A stretch of DNA of 64,000 nt, taken from assembly GCF_051622035.1 (NCBI RefSeq), contig NC_135356.1, positions 27,558,839-27,622,838 of the forward strand. Direction: 5' to 3'. Source of the DNA: Arctopsyche grandis. Its lineage: Eukaryota; Arthropoda; Insecta; Trichoptera; Hydropsychidae. The notes below the pieces were generated by a model. It was not told the DNA's origin, made no database searches, and worked only from the letters and a program-made list of their open reading frames with translations. Shown here in pieces: positions 22,259 to 35,122 of the stretch (positions are counted from its first letter, which is position 1; every line of letters begins with the position of its first letter). Both the position numbers and the translations under genes were made by a program.

Positions 22259-23648
22259 TGATGATACAATGTAAATGTGTATTAAAAAAACATATTCGAA
22301 GCGAACGAATCATAAGCAAAAAATTTCGCTGCAAATGCGCACCGCAGATCATTTTGAAGTCGCCGCAACACGCATACGTATGTATGTACAATGTAAAAAT
22401 AGGGATATAAAATGTATATCCTACCGAGAATATCCTCGCTGGAATCTTTGCGAGATATCGTGATCTTATCCTCGGCAACTCGGATGCTGTGCTTCGGCAG
22501 TCTTCTTTCTGGTGCTTTCAACCAGCTAGAAGGAAAATTATTACATCATGAAAACTGACAAAATCAACTTGCATACATATGTAGTACATCAATTTTGATT
22601 ATTAGAATAAATCGTACCTTTAACGTATATATCAAACATTTTCTCTCCAGTGAAGAAAGCATCGCCTTCAAGAACGATATCGTCCTTATTCCATATCTTC
22701 TTCAGGCACGCCCAATTCAGGCGCCAGCCTTCTCCCAATTTCTACAACTGTCCAGTTTTTAATGTTCTGAAACCAGGACAGGCTATCTTAACTTCACGAA
22801 CTGTTCTCGGGACACTAAAGTTTAAAATGCACAAGTCTTACGTTGATTTTATTAAATCTGCCACTAAACACGATTTCGATTGGAAACTTGAATTATACAT
22901 ATTACTTATGACTTATGTAGTTACTTATTAACACTTTTACTATTCTATTTTTATCTTTTAATTCCACCAAAATATGACCGGCGTCATTTATCAATAGCGT
23001 TTTACGTCTACTTCTTTTCTGTACTGCAGTCTCTCTAAAATTTTTACGCACATTATATTAATCATGCTTGCTCTGTAAATATTCGATTGCAAAACATTAT
23101 ATTTTCAGGAACCTTTATTAAGCTTCTTTGATGTTTTGGCGTATTTCTGTGTATACTTCCCAATTTAAATCTGGTTTTTTATACTGAAATCTTAGACCTT
23201 TTATTTTTGGGTATTGTTAAATATTTCTTTTCAATATTTACCATTTCAGTCTTGAAATCATCCCACCATTGTTTAGATGTTCATTTTCATATATAGAGTT
23301 TCCTCTTTTGGAGCATGTACATATGTATGTAATAGTCACAGCAAGATCTTTTTTCTTGGCTTAATTCTACCAGTCGATTCCCTTCTTCGTTTCTGCTACC
23401 CAAACTTTTTTTTTCAGTATATCTTTCAGTAAAACTCATGAATTATGAAAGCTACTTCGTGACATTTTTGGCAAATTGTTCGTAAAAACTTTCTTATCTA
23501 AAAGACGCCGGAATCTCAATATCGTGATCTTATTGAGGGTCATATTTTCAAAGAAATGTTTGGGATATATACATATATACATAAATACTCCAGTGGCATC
23601 CCTAAGAGCCGGGCTCAACTCGCGAACAACTTCGTTGAGGGCGATCAC

Positions 23649-23750
23649 TAGTCACCGGAGCCTGAGGGGGCCGTGTATTGTTCAAAGGTTGTAAATGCAT
23701 TGTTAAAGGTTTGCCGAACAATGGATAGCACTGTGACTTTCCTACCTCTA
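23649..23750. mobile_element. Tiny hAT-like MITE (unit B copy of 8169-8270)
   Basis: The same gcgatcac duplication flanks it, at an offset of 15480. Confidence 0.75.
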
Positions 23751-24454
23751 GCGATCACACCCGTCAACTTGTGTGTCGCGCGACTATTCGGCCGACAAAG
23801 TTGCACGGTGCGGCCCGGCCCTACGCCTTCTGGTTGGATCTCTCTTTGTCTGATTCCTCCTCCTATATCTGTCTGGATTGGTTAATCCTTCGAACAGAAT
23901 AGTTATAGGAATCATTGGAATACGCAAGCCTCCTCACCACGACAAGGTGGAGATCCGACGAGGAGGATAATTATTTATTTATTTATTAATAACAGAAACA
24001 CACAATGTTACAATTTTTTTTAAAAACATGTTTCTAAATATTTATTTATCTATTATAAATTAGCCCCGATCATAGGTGTTGGCCAAACCGAATCCTTGGA
24101 ATACACAAACCACGACAAGGTGGAGATCCGTACGAGGAGGATATTCTGCTACCCAGCTATTTCCGCGTGGACAATATTTTGGAATATGCAAACAGAATGA
24201 ACTATGGAATATTTGCATATTCCAAAGTACGGGATCGACAAAAGAAAGTATCTTTGAATGACCGCCGTGAGAAAATATTTTATGTCAATATTTATTCTTT
24301 GATAAATAAATATTTGACAACATACTACTAAAAAACGATCGCCCGATTAGTGACAAAATATTGAACAATGAATCATTCCTTCTTTTACTATTTGATTGAA
24401 TAAAAACCAGATTAAAATGCGTATAACATGGAATACGTGACAAAAATATTCGAC

Positions 24455-24569
24455 GAAAATCTCCCTATTTTTATCGCACAGATTTACTAGGTGACGTCAT
24501 ACCGAGTCCTCTTGAATTTTGCTCGCGCACAAGTAAGTAAGGCTGTGCGACAAAAATGGGGAGATTTTC
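24455..24569. mobile_element. 115-bp palindromic MITE (unit B)
   Basis: It is a copy of 8999-9113, with TGACGTCA kept. Confidence 0.65.
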
Positions 24570-24803
24570 ACAGCACACAACTCTTAATAATGCTTAATTC
24601 ATAGGCTAGCTTCCTCGGTAATATGTTGATAGATGTTCCAAGAACATATCCACTCACGTTTCCACCCAATTTTCCACGCTCAATACCTGAAACAAAAAAC
24701 CAAACATTAAAACACATTTAAAATTAGGTACTTCAGCTCATTCAATATAACAATACAATCGGCGAATGTATTGCATATACATATGTATATTATAGTCATT
24801 CAC

Positions 24804-25017
24804 CTGCTGGATGAAGGGTTCTCCAACATGCTTCCACTCGGCTCTGTTTGGGGCAGTTCTTATTCATCTCACCTCACACATTTTTCTAATTTGGTCGACC
24901 ATCTTCCCTGCATTCTCTCGGGTACCATTCTAGCACTTCTTTTGTCCACCTTTTGTTCCTTATTCTAGCCACGTGACCTGCCCATTGCCATTTCAATGTC
25001 TTATTATCCATTGCTCG
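24804..25017 (-). pseudogene. Second RTE-like 3' tail fragment (unit B)
   Basis: It is a copy of 9348-9561 with the same truncation point. Confidence 0.82.
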
Positions 25018-25865
25018 GCTAATTGGAATGAAGAGTAAAAAAAAGTAAGAACAGGTTAGTAAATAGAGCGCTCTGGTTTCGATTTGCTTCAGAACCAGAT
25101 GACCGGCGATTATAAATCAAAATTATAAATATTTTATATTTAAATAATATCGAAATTAGAGCTAAAATATTTTATTTGTTATCGTGTGTGAATATGACGG
25201 TGAACGCACCTAGAGATGTTACAGATATAGTTAAACTAAACTCCTGACTGACCTGGAAGACGACGTTACATTGTTTGAGGTAGATTCTTCCCATCTTCAG
25301 GCATCTGAAGATCAGCGAAGTGGCGGGAGAGGTGATAGAATTCAGTTCTCGAGGTGCACCCTCGTCGATTGTGGAAATTGTAGAGGTCTCTTCTTCGCCT
25401 AAGATCACATGTGATGATATCCAAACTGTGCAACATAGTGGAAAAGGCGACGACCGAGGAGCCTGTGCTCTTCACTTAATTCTGCTAGAATCCTGGGACT
25501 ACGTTAATATATTTAAATTGGCGAATTTGGCGACAGCTTTTTAATGAAATATTTTCTTTGGTGTATTTCGGCGATTGAAACATGTTTTTATATTTGTCAT
25601 GTACATAGTTCTGTAATCAATATGTTAAGATTGGGAACTAATGATATACATACATATGTATGTATTGTACCGGTGGGCCTGGTTTCACCAATTTTCGTCA
25701 AATGAACTATTTGTACATTTTATACATGAATATAATTTGTCATCAACTGTTTATTACAGTATATGTATTTAATGAAAACAAATGCTTTTAAACTGAAAAT
25801 TCTAGGATATTATTTTTATTTAAAATTAACTGAACCCGGTTTGCGTTACAATGTCATGATAACGC

Positions 25866-26183
25866 ATGCAACTCCCGTTCCCGTTTCCGTTTCCGTTTCC
25901 GTTTCCGTTTCCGTTTCCGTTCTCGCTCTCGTTCCCGTTCCTATTTTACCCTAACAACGCAGGTCGTGACGCGAAAACATTTGAAATTATTGCGTTGCAA
26001 TGCCACTCATTCCCATTTTTCCCGTTTCCGTTCCCGTTTTTGGACGATTTTTTTTCACAGTAAGCTTTCCGGATATGCATACCACAAATCCTGAAAGTTC
26101 CATCGTAATCGGTTGAGTGGTTTAGGAGCCTATACGAGACAGACAGACGGACATTAATTTTTATTTATGTATATAGATAATTA
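25866..26183 (+). repeat. CCGTTT hexamer array and probable TE 3' end (unit B)
   Basis: This is the longest version, with about eight gtttcc hexamers at 25875-25925. B' (51313-51598) has about three and A about two. In A' (41440-41553) the array is deleted. Confidence 0.5.
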
Positions 26184-27062
26184 ATTTGCATTTAATAAAT
26201 ATTGCATTAGAAATTTAGAGTCGAAACATGGGAAATATTGTTTTTTTTCTGGAATGATTACTATGATGTTCCTGTTACCAAACCGACGAAATAAGTATCG
26301 AAACTGAGAGTTCATTTAACGTGAATTGATGTTTCGCATTGGACATGTATTTTAATTATTGCAAGAGAACTTAGACACGATCCAAAGGTGGATACAATTC
26401 TAGACAATATAGGCAAACGAACAAATGTCGGTCCATGGGACATTTACACTGAAGAAAAAAGCTTGTCCTCTCGTAAAACTGAACGACATGACATTTAACA
26501 AGCAGGAGACGCCAAATATGTTGCAGCTTGACAAAACTTAATCAATTAAATGTGAGTAAAAGAGGTTAGTAAAAGAAAACGAGGTTAGTAAAAGAAAGGA
26601 TCTAGACTTTAGGTGAAGCGTCAATGGGCACTTAACCCACAAGTTAAGATGGAAGAGGAAGAAAAATAAAAAGTTTGCGGAATTTCATAAAAACGACAAA
26701 TAGCATCGTAAATAAATTATGATAATGTGAAGTATGTATGTATACTGCTTCAGTGTTTTCAGATAATCATTATTTTTAAATTTTGAATAAATTTGTATTT
26801 TTTTTTTTGAGCCAATGAAATATCCAATAAACTTTCCGTACTTATTATATGAAAATCTTTATTTAAAACATATTTTCAAATAATTTTCCTTAAAATTTAG
26901 TTTTCACATTATATGTACATATGTATTTGACCATCTTATGATGCGGTGCCTCTATGTAAAGGTAATGCTTAAATGATCATCATGAAAAACACTAATTTGG
27001 TGTCAATATGGAAATCATTGACATTTTTAATATGTTTGGTACCGCTAATATACATACATATG

Positions 27063-28279
27063 CAGTGGCGGACTGGCCATACAAGCGAACATGCCCGATG
27101 GCATGTGGGCCCCACTATCTGTTAGAAAATATGGGCCCTCAGTAAAACTATTTCACGTGTGTAAAAATTTATAGGATATTGCACTTTGGGACCTAAAGTT
27201 TGGGTATTTCAACAAAGCAAATTTCTTACGATATACACAAACAACTAATATCTGCTTTAGCAGCCCAAGGATCGGTTAACTTTTTTTATTAGGCTCGAAA
27301 TGTAAGTTTCAACATTTGCGTGGGCCCTTTTGCTGGGCCCATTTCTAACCTCAATATTATGTATATACCAATACCTATGTAACAACTACCTACTGAAATA
27401 AAAATGGGAATAAACAAATTTCCGTGAATTATTCCGTGAATAAACTGAATTGCTTAAAACAATTTTGATAGGACGATTCGTCATCAACCAGCGATTTAAA
27501 TTTACTTCATACTTTCAAAATAACATTTGATTATACTTCGACGATTTAAATACACAATTTTAAACAGTTTCCGAATATAAAATCTATTCGTAATCTAGAC
27601 AAATCCATGTATATAGAAATATAGGATAGGGGCCCCCTCCCCAAAATCCCGATTTTCGCATGATCACAAAACTTTATCTATTGTTATTACGTACATATGT
27701 ATGTATGTATGTACATAGATAAAGTGAAAAGACAGTCGGTAGAAATTAAGTTAATTGATAGTGTTTTAGTGACTCGGTTTGATGGTCGATTTTTGCTGAC
27801 CATGTGAAGATTTTTAGAAAAAAATTTTCGCCTGTGGCGCTTTTTTCACTTTTTACATAATATTTTTTTATAATTATTCTATCAAAAATAAGCTTATTTT
27901 TTTCATATTTTATAACTCAATAAGGTGTATGCAAAGAATATTTTCCATTTTTATTCCGATATAAAAAATATTGTTTTCTACCGAAAGTAAAAGCCGCTTT
28001 TATGCCGCATTCTTTTATGATGCATTCTATTTACCTAGGACAAGGGTTAAAAAGAAATATACAATGTATTTTATGGATCTTTTTTGCTTTTGCCATTTTT
28101 CTTGTACTTAAATTTGTTTATTCCCATTTTTGAAAATTTTATTTTTTTTTACCCTTGATTTTTAGCGCGATGGAAAGAAGAAAATTTTGTTATATGGGGG
28201 AGGGGACAAATTTTTTTAACCCTGGGTGGGCCCCCTTCGACTCATGGCATGCACTAATTTCAGTCCCAGTCCGCCACTG
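27063..28279. mobile_element. Non-autonomous hAT-like element, 1217 bp
   Basis: The ends are CAGTGGCGGACTGG at 27063 and its inverse ccagtccgccactg closing at 28279. The 8-bp duplication TACATATG lies at 27055-27062 and 28280-28287. Units A (near 11165) and B' (near 52445) hold the empty site. No transposase frame is present. A short palindromic segment at 27650-27730 (actttatctat...atagataaagt) matches the right end of the CCGGAAGT element, so the element captured or was hit by another repeat. Confidence 0.9.
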
Positions 28280-28287
28280 TACATATG

Positions 28288-29106
28288 TATGTATGTATGT
28301 AATAATGAAAACATGATATTATAATTTTTTTTTTTTCATATGTCATAAACCCTGTCGATCCACTTTTTAACTGATCATAAGAATATCGCGGCAAAATATC
28401 GTATATGTATATGTACATATATACGTATACAACATATATTTATATTTGAATTTATCCACACTATCATAATTTTAAGGTACTTCAAGACTATCGAAGTCTA
28501 TTAGACTATAAGACAATTAAAAGTTGATATTAAATATTCGTGTAAGCACAAGCCATCTATGTATGTATGTAAGTCAACCGGGTTGGGGTTAAAAATATGT
28601 TGAATATTCTATTTATGAAATACGGATAAGGGGTTCTATTTGGGAAATAATATGCCATAGTCATTTGCAACTAACACATATTATAATATTTTTTTAAATA
28701 GATTAAAAATACATAGATATTAATACAAGGGAATAAATGTTTTTTAACACCGATACAACAAAATAAATATTCAACTACTGAAATACAAAAACTAGGTTCA
28801 TCGGCTAGTTTTCAAAACGTGCACGAAACATTCTCATTTCTAATGACATAACCGGGTTACACAGGTTGATGATTCATTGAGATTTCGCGTCACCCAAAGT
28901 TCAGTGAAACATTTCATTGCACTATCATCGAGATGAGAACCACTCACGATTGTCGGAGTTCAAAGATTACTTGATATACATATGTTTATATGCTCGCATT
29001 GGAAACTCGCCGAATGCCCCTCTTCATAGGCGGAATTGCAAGACGAAATAATTCAAAAACGATGAACGTATAGTATCTCAGTACCCTACCACCACCAAAC
29101 AGAACG
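28288..29106. other. AT-rich non-coding stretch (unit B)
   Basis: It is equivalent to 11190-12050 in A, including the empty Helitron site near 28416. No gene is seen. Confidence 0.5.
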
Positions 29107-29830
29107 TTGATATGCACCAAACAGAACGTTGATATGTCATTGGACATTGCAATCCAAAACAATCACAAAAACAAAAAACAAAATAATCCCCGTAAAACCC
29201 GTCTCCATCCGACACCGGCACAGCGGGCTCTCACTGGGCATTGGTGTCGCATTCAAACGGATTTGTACAACCGCGTTCGACAAGAATTTACAAGTACATG
29301 CTCAATTTGTCCTGAGATGACAATCACTCGCTATTGTCGGAGATTGAAGAATATTTTATATATGGAAACTCGCCGAACCCCTCCTCCTTCAAAGGTGGAA
29401 TTGCAAGACGCAAGAAATCGAAAACGTTGAACGTATAGTATCTCAATACCCTACCACCACCAAACAGAACGTTGATATGCACCAAACAGAACGTTGATAT
29501 GTCATTGGACATTGCAATCCAAAACAATCACAAAAACAAAAAACAAAATAATCCCCGTAAAACCCGTCTCCATCCGACACCGGCACAGCGGGCTCTCACT
29601 GGGCATTGGTGTCGCATTCAAACGGATTTGTACAACCGCGTTCGACAAGAATTTACAAGTACATGCTCAATTTGTCCTGAGATGACAATCACTCGCGATT
29701 ATCGGAGATTGAAGAATATTTTATATATGGAAACTCTCCGAACCCCTCCTCCTTCAAAGGTGGAATTGCAAGACGCAAGAAATCGAAAACGATGAACGTA
29801 TAGTACCTCTGTACCCTTGCCATTACCCAC
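29107..29830 (+). repeat. 365-bp tandem duplication
   Basis: 29107-29471 is repeated at 29472-29830 with few differences. Each copy begins at a caccaaacagaacgttgata repeat that itself occurs twice in a row. Each carries a 107-codon open frame (29107-29430 and 29472-29795), differing by a few residues, that I do not recognise. Other units have one copy of the region in a different, shorter form. The frame is probably not a gene. Confidence 0.85.
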
Positions 29831-30026
29831 GAAATGTACGGAATGGACATTGCATGCCGAAACAACCCAATAAGTAAACCCCGCTAACGTTTTGGGATTA
29901 TCTCATGGGATTGGATTCATCCGATTTGTACAGTCGCGTTCGACAAATCTAATTACATGCTCATTTTGTATATCCGCTCGACATTCGAGCAAGCGCATTA
30001 AAAGAAAAATTGAAAGTTGTAAATCC

Positions 30027-30100
30027 TTTGTAAAAGAGGTTCGGTAAACCTTTAACAATGCATTTACAACATTTGAACAATACGTGGCACCCTCTGTCGA
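30027..30100 (-). mobile_element. Degraded copy of the tiny hAT-like MITE, inverted
   Basis: The minus strand carries the core of the 102-bp MITE (tattgttcaaatgttgtaaa, tgcattgttaaaggttt) with altered ends and no clear duplication. Confidence 0.5.
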
Positions 30101-30103
30101 TAA

Positions 30104-30294
30104 ATATATTTGTATATTTGTATATTTGTATATTTGTATATTTGTATATTTGTACATTTGTATATTTGTATATTTGTATATTTGTATATTTGTACATTTG
30201 TATATTTGTATATTTGTATATTTGTATATTTGTACATTTGTATATTTGTATATTTGTATATTTGTATATTTGTACATTTGTATATTTGTATATA
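30104..30294. repeat. TATATTTG octamer satellite with a 40-bp higher-order period
   Basis: Octamers TATATTTG repeat about 23 times. The variant TACATTTG occurs every fifth octamer (at 30153, 30193, 30233 and 30273), giving an exact 40-bp higher-order unit. The array has no stops in several frames and so gives spurious open frames. Confidence 0.95.
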
Positions 30295-30329
30295 TGTGAC
30301 GGACGATCAACCGTCAACCAGTATGGGGA

Positions 30330-30861
30330 ACTAATTTTTTTTGTCATTTTTTTCATTTTTCTTTTTTTTCAGTTTTATCATTTTTTTCAGTTTTTTCATT
30401 TTTTTCAGTTTTTTCATTTTTTCCGTTTTTTATTTTTTTCAGTTTTTTCATTTTTTTCAATTTTTTCATTTTTTTCATTTTTATTTTCTTATATTTCTCA
30501 TTTTCTTCATATTTTTCATTTTTTTCATTTATTTCATATTTTTCATTTCTTTTTTTCATTTTATTCATTTCATTTTTGTGCTACGGACGCCTCCGGCGCC
30601 CGTAGCACAAAAATAGGGGTGATGGGGGGCGAAGGCACCGGGGTACCGAAGGCATCGGGGGCGCTGGGGGCAAAGGCGTCGGGGCGTCGGCGGTGCACAA
30701 AACGTAATTCGTATTCACTTCGTAATTTGTCATTCGTAATTTCTAATTCGTGCATCAATTTCTTTCCGAAACCAGTCGATTCAATATCTTTAACTTTATT
30801 TTTAGTCGAGTTTCAATTTCTTTTCGAAACCACCCGTTGAAATCAACGGGCCCAACACTAG
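30330..30861 (+). mobile_element. Helitron-type element with classic 3' end; 5' end not resolved
   Basis: The 3' end at 30861 is ...CACTAG followed by T. An 8-bp stem (CCCGTTGA 30833-30840, TCAACGGG 30843-30850) lies 7 bases before CTAG, the diagnostic Helitron arrangement. Upstream lie a T-rich ttttttcattt array (30340-30570), a 33-bp near-palindrome at 30577-30609 (tgtgctacgg...ccgtagcaca) and GC-rich sequence. No Rep/helicase is encoded. The 5' TC end may lie before or inside the octamer satellite. Confidence 0.65.
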
Positions 30862-31296
30862 TTGTTAAATATTGTAAAATAGTCTCGACAACGGTATCGA
30901 CCGGTGTGTACGCTGCATTACGTGCAAAGGTGGAAAATCAGCTAGAGATTTCGATAAAATCTCTAGACATTCATCCGGCAAAGCCCACTGACGAGAAGAT
31001 TGGACGGCAGACAAGTTTGCCGATAGATCTGTCTACGAAGTTTGCCGTAGAGAGAAATCACACGAAAGTTCAATTTCAACTTCCATTCTCGCAAGATTGT
31101 TGGAGACAAATTTTGGTACACAGTAATATGTCAAGTGTCTCGATTGTCTTATTTAGTCTTTGCATCTACCTTTCGTCAATGGGTCGCATTAAAATGTTGA
31201 CGCAGTGAAGCCATGAATACTATAACAGCGTAATTGAACATCTCAGATCTTGCGAATACACAGCCCTCGGTTAACATAACATATGTAATGCTTACG

Positions 31297-31853
31297 GGGG
31301 GAACAAACGCCACAACATATACACGACAAATATTACATTCAGATAAACATCGATATAATTGAGTATTTAATAATTGAATGTTTGAATATATTAAGCTATT
31401 ACATATAATTTAAACATCTAGATATTATTGAATTAAATTGTACTAAACATGTATTCTGATTAAATATGAGTATTCAGATAAACATCGATATAATTCATTC
31501 ATTTCATTATTTTCCTTTTCATTTGTTTATTTTGTATTTACCTTTTTCATTTGTTTTATATTTGTAATTTTCAATTTCTTCTTATATTCTATTTTATAAC
31601 CTTTTTCCAATATTTTAATTCTATAGTTTAATTATGCAATGTTCTATTTTGTCATAGCCTTTATTCTTTTCTTTTTCATTTGTTTTATAATCTTTGTAAA
31701 AATCTGTTATTGGACACGGATGTTACATATATTATATATTTACTATTTGTTTTTTATACATATCTACATCCTGTCATCTGTTGATTTTTCAATAAATAAA
31801 ATTAAATAAAATAATTGATCAATTAACTTAAACATATTAGCGTTTGTTCCCCC
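31297..31853. mobile_element. 14-bp-TIR element, unit A' copy
   Basis: It is the same as the unit A element at a +31206 offset, with one substitution noted near 31716. Confidence 0.55.
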
Positions 31854-31965
31854 AACTTAAGAGAAAAAAAATTACAGAATTTCACATTTTTATATATGTA
31901 TGTAATATTTAGAGTAAAGGAAAATATATAGCCTAAATGTAATTGATTACTTAAATTATATAATA

Positions 31966-32592
31966 GAGTCGTCTTGTTCCAAAACCCGGTAAAAGCATTT
32001 CAGTCATTTGTTGGTAAACGCAGTTATTCTGCCACAACTTTATTTAGTGGATTTCATTTACAAAGTTTTATTTTAATGGAAGATATACGATTTAAAGTTA
32101 TTTTGCAATTCAGTTTTTTGGAAAATTTTTGAGATTAAATGAAATATTAAGACTTGAAAACTATTTTGCCGGTGTTTGTTCCCGAGTTGTCCTTTCACGG
32201 CGATTCCGTTCCTTTGCTCACGATTTCTTTCGGATTGTTTTCTTTCTTGTATCTCCATTTTTGGTTTTTTCAATACTTTCAACAGCAATTATGAAGGAAA
32301 TACGGAATGACAGTTGCACCCAGGTAACCGGTCGAAATGGCCGCCATCTTGCCATATGCAGTGTTCTGATTGGCTGTTGGCAGTTTTGCCGTTAATTCGA
32401 ATAAAAAGAGAGAATTTTTGCCGTTCTTTGGAACAAAACAAGATTTTAAATATATTTTTTTAGTCATTTAACTTGGTTTTAGAAAGAATTCAAGTATACA
32501 GTAATGTGTGAAAATATTCCTAGAATCGGAATACATTTTTATCTCCGTTTTGACCAAATATGAAGATACCGGGTTTTGGAACTAGACGACTC
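31966..32592. mobile_element. 26-bp-TIR MITE, unit A' copy
   Basis: It is an exact positional copy of the unit A element (+31206), with the same ends and interior. Confidence 0.75.
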
Positions 32593-34369
32593 AATAACTA
32601 ATTTACATTCACTTAATTTAAAGATGCTTAATATTATTATACATATACAGACATCAATTGTACACATATATTTTTATACAACCTGAATATTAGATTTAAA
32701 AATATTTAGAATTACCGCTTATTGGATTAACTGGCGTTGAAGAGTTGCAAATTGATCCATTTATTATAATATATAAATATATATCATATATGTAGAATAA
32801 TAATAGATTCTAAAAATTAATGTAATTCAAACTTAAATAAATAATAGTTTCATATGGTCCTAGCACATATGCTGTGACTCTAAAACCTTTGAAGTCTGAT
32901 AAAAATACAACTTTTTTTCTCAAAATATATAACTTTCATTACAGATGATTCTCATTTCACATTTTATAACCACACATATTTTTTAGACGTGGCCGCTTTT
33001 AGAATCACGTCATAGGTGTACCCAAATTAAGAAGCGATGAGTGCTGACACGTTTGAGACGTCTATTGTCTAAAAGGAAGGGGACGAGACGTGTGCCTATA
33101 CCCTCAGGAGAATATTTCTTGTTTTTATGTTTTTTTTGTTATATCAAGTGGAAATGTCGGGAAACACGTGATCTTGGATTTAACGTTTCAGGGAGAGTTT
33201 TAAATTCATAATTTCATCCCTGCAAGATACAGATAGATCAGATATTACGATCATTGTTTCCTAGACTACTGTTATCGTTTGTTATGTGTATGTATGTATG
33301 TGTATGGTTTTGATATTGAGATTTCATTTCGTTTCTGTCCTTGTTGTAATCGCAGAAACCTAAATGAATTTTTTAATAAAATTATGAATTGCCGCACCTT
33401 GTATTGTATAACATCATGTGTACTATATATAGTTTTATATTTATTCGATACAAATAAGATTCAAGCCGTTGTTCAATGGCAGACCATTTTGTGAGTTTAT
33501 TTGCAGAGAGCAACGTCTCCCGAAGGCGACTCATCTAAGAAGGTTATAAATAATACAAGATTATTCAGAGGTGAAAGTCTGATCGCAGGACATCTTGTAA
33601 GTTACGGATCCTGCAAGCCCGGGCTGTGCTTTTAGTGTTTTTTAAGTGGCGGCACTTTATCGCCACTGTCCCGAGACTGGCCTAGTGTATGTATGTAATA
33701 GAGGTTTTATATGTTATACATAAGTTAAATCTTGCCACAGATTTAACTGGCATCTATGTTTTTCGTCTCGGCGCTCCTTGTCCAGAACCACCATGTCGCC
33801 ATGGCAGTTGACTCATAGAGTCGTTCCCCTATCCGCAACCTGGGGATCCGTGCGGTTGTATGGAGCTATACCTCCAGGCGTCAACCATAAGTGTGTGTGT
33901 GTGTGTAAATCAAAACGAGAATAAATAAAATAAAATAAAGTGGAATCAAGTTAAATTAAATGTTTGACGTGTACTGAATAGAAATCTAAATATGTATGTA
34001 TAAATTATATGTGACAATTATTTTATTGATTTTGGATTTTAATCAAATATATTAAAACACATCCAAGAAAATAAACACACAAAATAAGATCACGTAAAAC
34101 AGGTATACAAAGTTGACCCCCGGCCGCAAAACGCATTTTTAATTGATTTAAATATGTGTACGTATTTTGGTTTTGAAAAATTGTGAATTAAAACAAAGCT
34201 GAGAACTGAAAGTAATCTAAGTACAAATATGTGTACCTTAACTTTATCTCAAGAGATAAAAGCGCCCCGACAAAACCGCGCGCCTCATTGATGTATAATA
34301 AATCAAAGCCTACAAATCCATCCCAGCAAAAGGCGCTCGGTGACAACAAATATGAACAAATTAAAATAT

Positions 34370-34736
34370 TGTTGCTTAGGGGTGGGTGGAGGATCCAAGT
34401 CAAAGGCCTTAGTCGTTTCACAGAAATTATTGATGATTAAGGAGATACACGCACTGGCAGTGCTCAGTCCAGAATGACATGAGTTCACCTACGTAGGGGT
34501 AGGTCTCTCAGGACGTCTAATCTGTTTACCTATTGTATAGTCACGTATTCGGATATGTATTCTCAGGACATGGGTCAGTTCTGAGAAGTGCAATCAATGT
34601 TTAGCTTACTTGCACTTAGCCTGTCGCTAATCCTTGAAACCACTTATACCGCTCACACGGGGTTCAGGGATGGGCCTCGGCTTAATCCGATGGCAACTGA
34701 CACCGGCTTTCTTATCCACTACTGCAGTTGACATTA
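34370..34736 (+). mobile_element. LTR-like fragment, A' copy
   Basis: It is a +31206 copy of the fragment at 3164-3530. Confidence 0.55.
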
Positions 34737-35026
34737 AAGCGATTATGTATAAGCTTAAATTTAACAATTACCAAGTGTGCAATTAATACGGCTCATATCA
34801 AAATATTATAGATTTTGCTCGTTCATATATTATTATTGAGGACAAAATTAAATACCTTTTGGGAAATTAAATCAAAATTCATGTCCAAAAAATGCCGAAT
34901 TTGCAATCCACACTTCCAAAGTGAAAACCCAATTTTGAAAATCAGTTACCTAGCAAATAATGAAATTACTGAATTACTTTCATCCTGCCCAATTACACTG
35001 TTCGACACGAAAAATGGTACAGAGAC

Positions 35027-35030
<4 letters not shown>

Positions 35031-35118
<88 letters not shown>
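35031..35118. repeat. TA microsatellite, A' copy
   Basis: This is a pure TA array, the length variant of the one at 3823-3938. Confidence 0.97.

Positions 35119-35122
<4 letters not shown>

Larger units (their letters stand above)
22425..25398 (-). pseudogene. Ferlin-family pseudogene, blocks a, b, e and f (unit B)
   Basis: Blocks e (25253-25398), f (24658-24686), a (22618-22740) and b (22425-22525) are nearly identical to unit A, with two extra lesions. There is an in-frame loss of about 17 codons in b, removing HYRSLTGEGNFN and joining HSI to RVAEDK. There is also a 10-bp loss at the start of a. The b donor has changed from CTAG|GTAGG to CTCG|GTAGG. Confidence 0.83.

Noticed and set aside
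22650..22931. 93-codon plus-strand frame at the ferlin block a position
   Set aside because: It lies opposite a ferlin exon and its flanking intron, is not open in full in A or B', and matches nothing I recognise.
29903..30840. 260-codon and neighbouring frames with CIFVYLYI or KYTNIQIY repeats
   Set aside because: They are produced by the TATATTTG satellite and the T-rich array; no domain is present.
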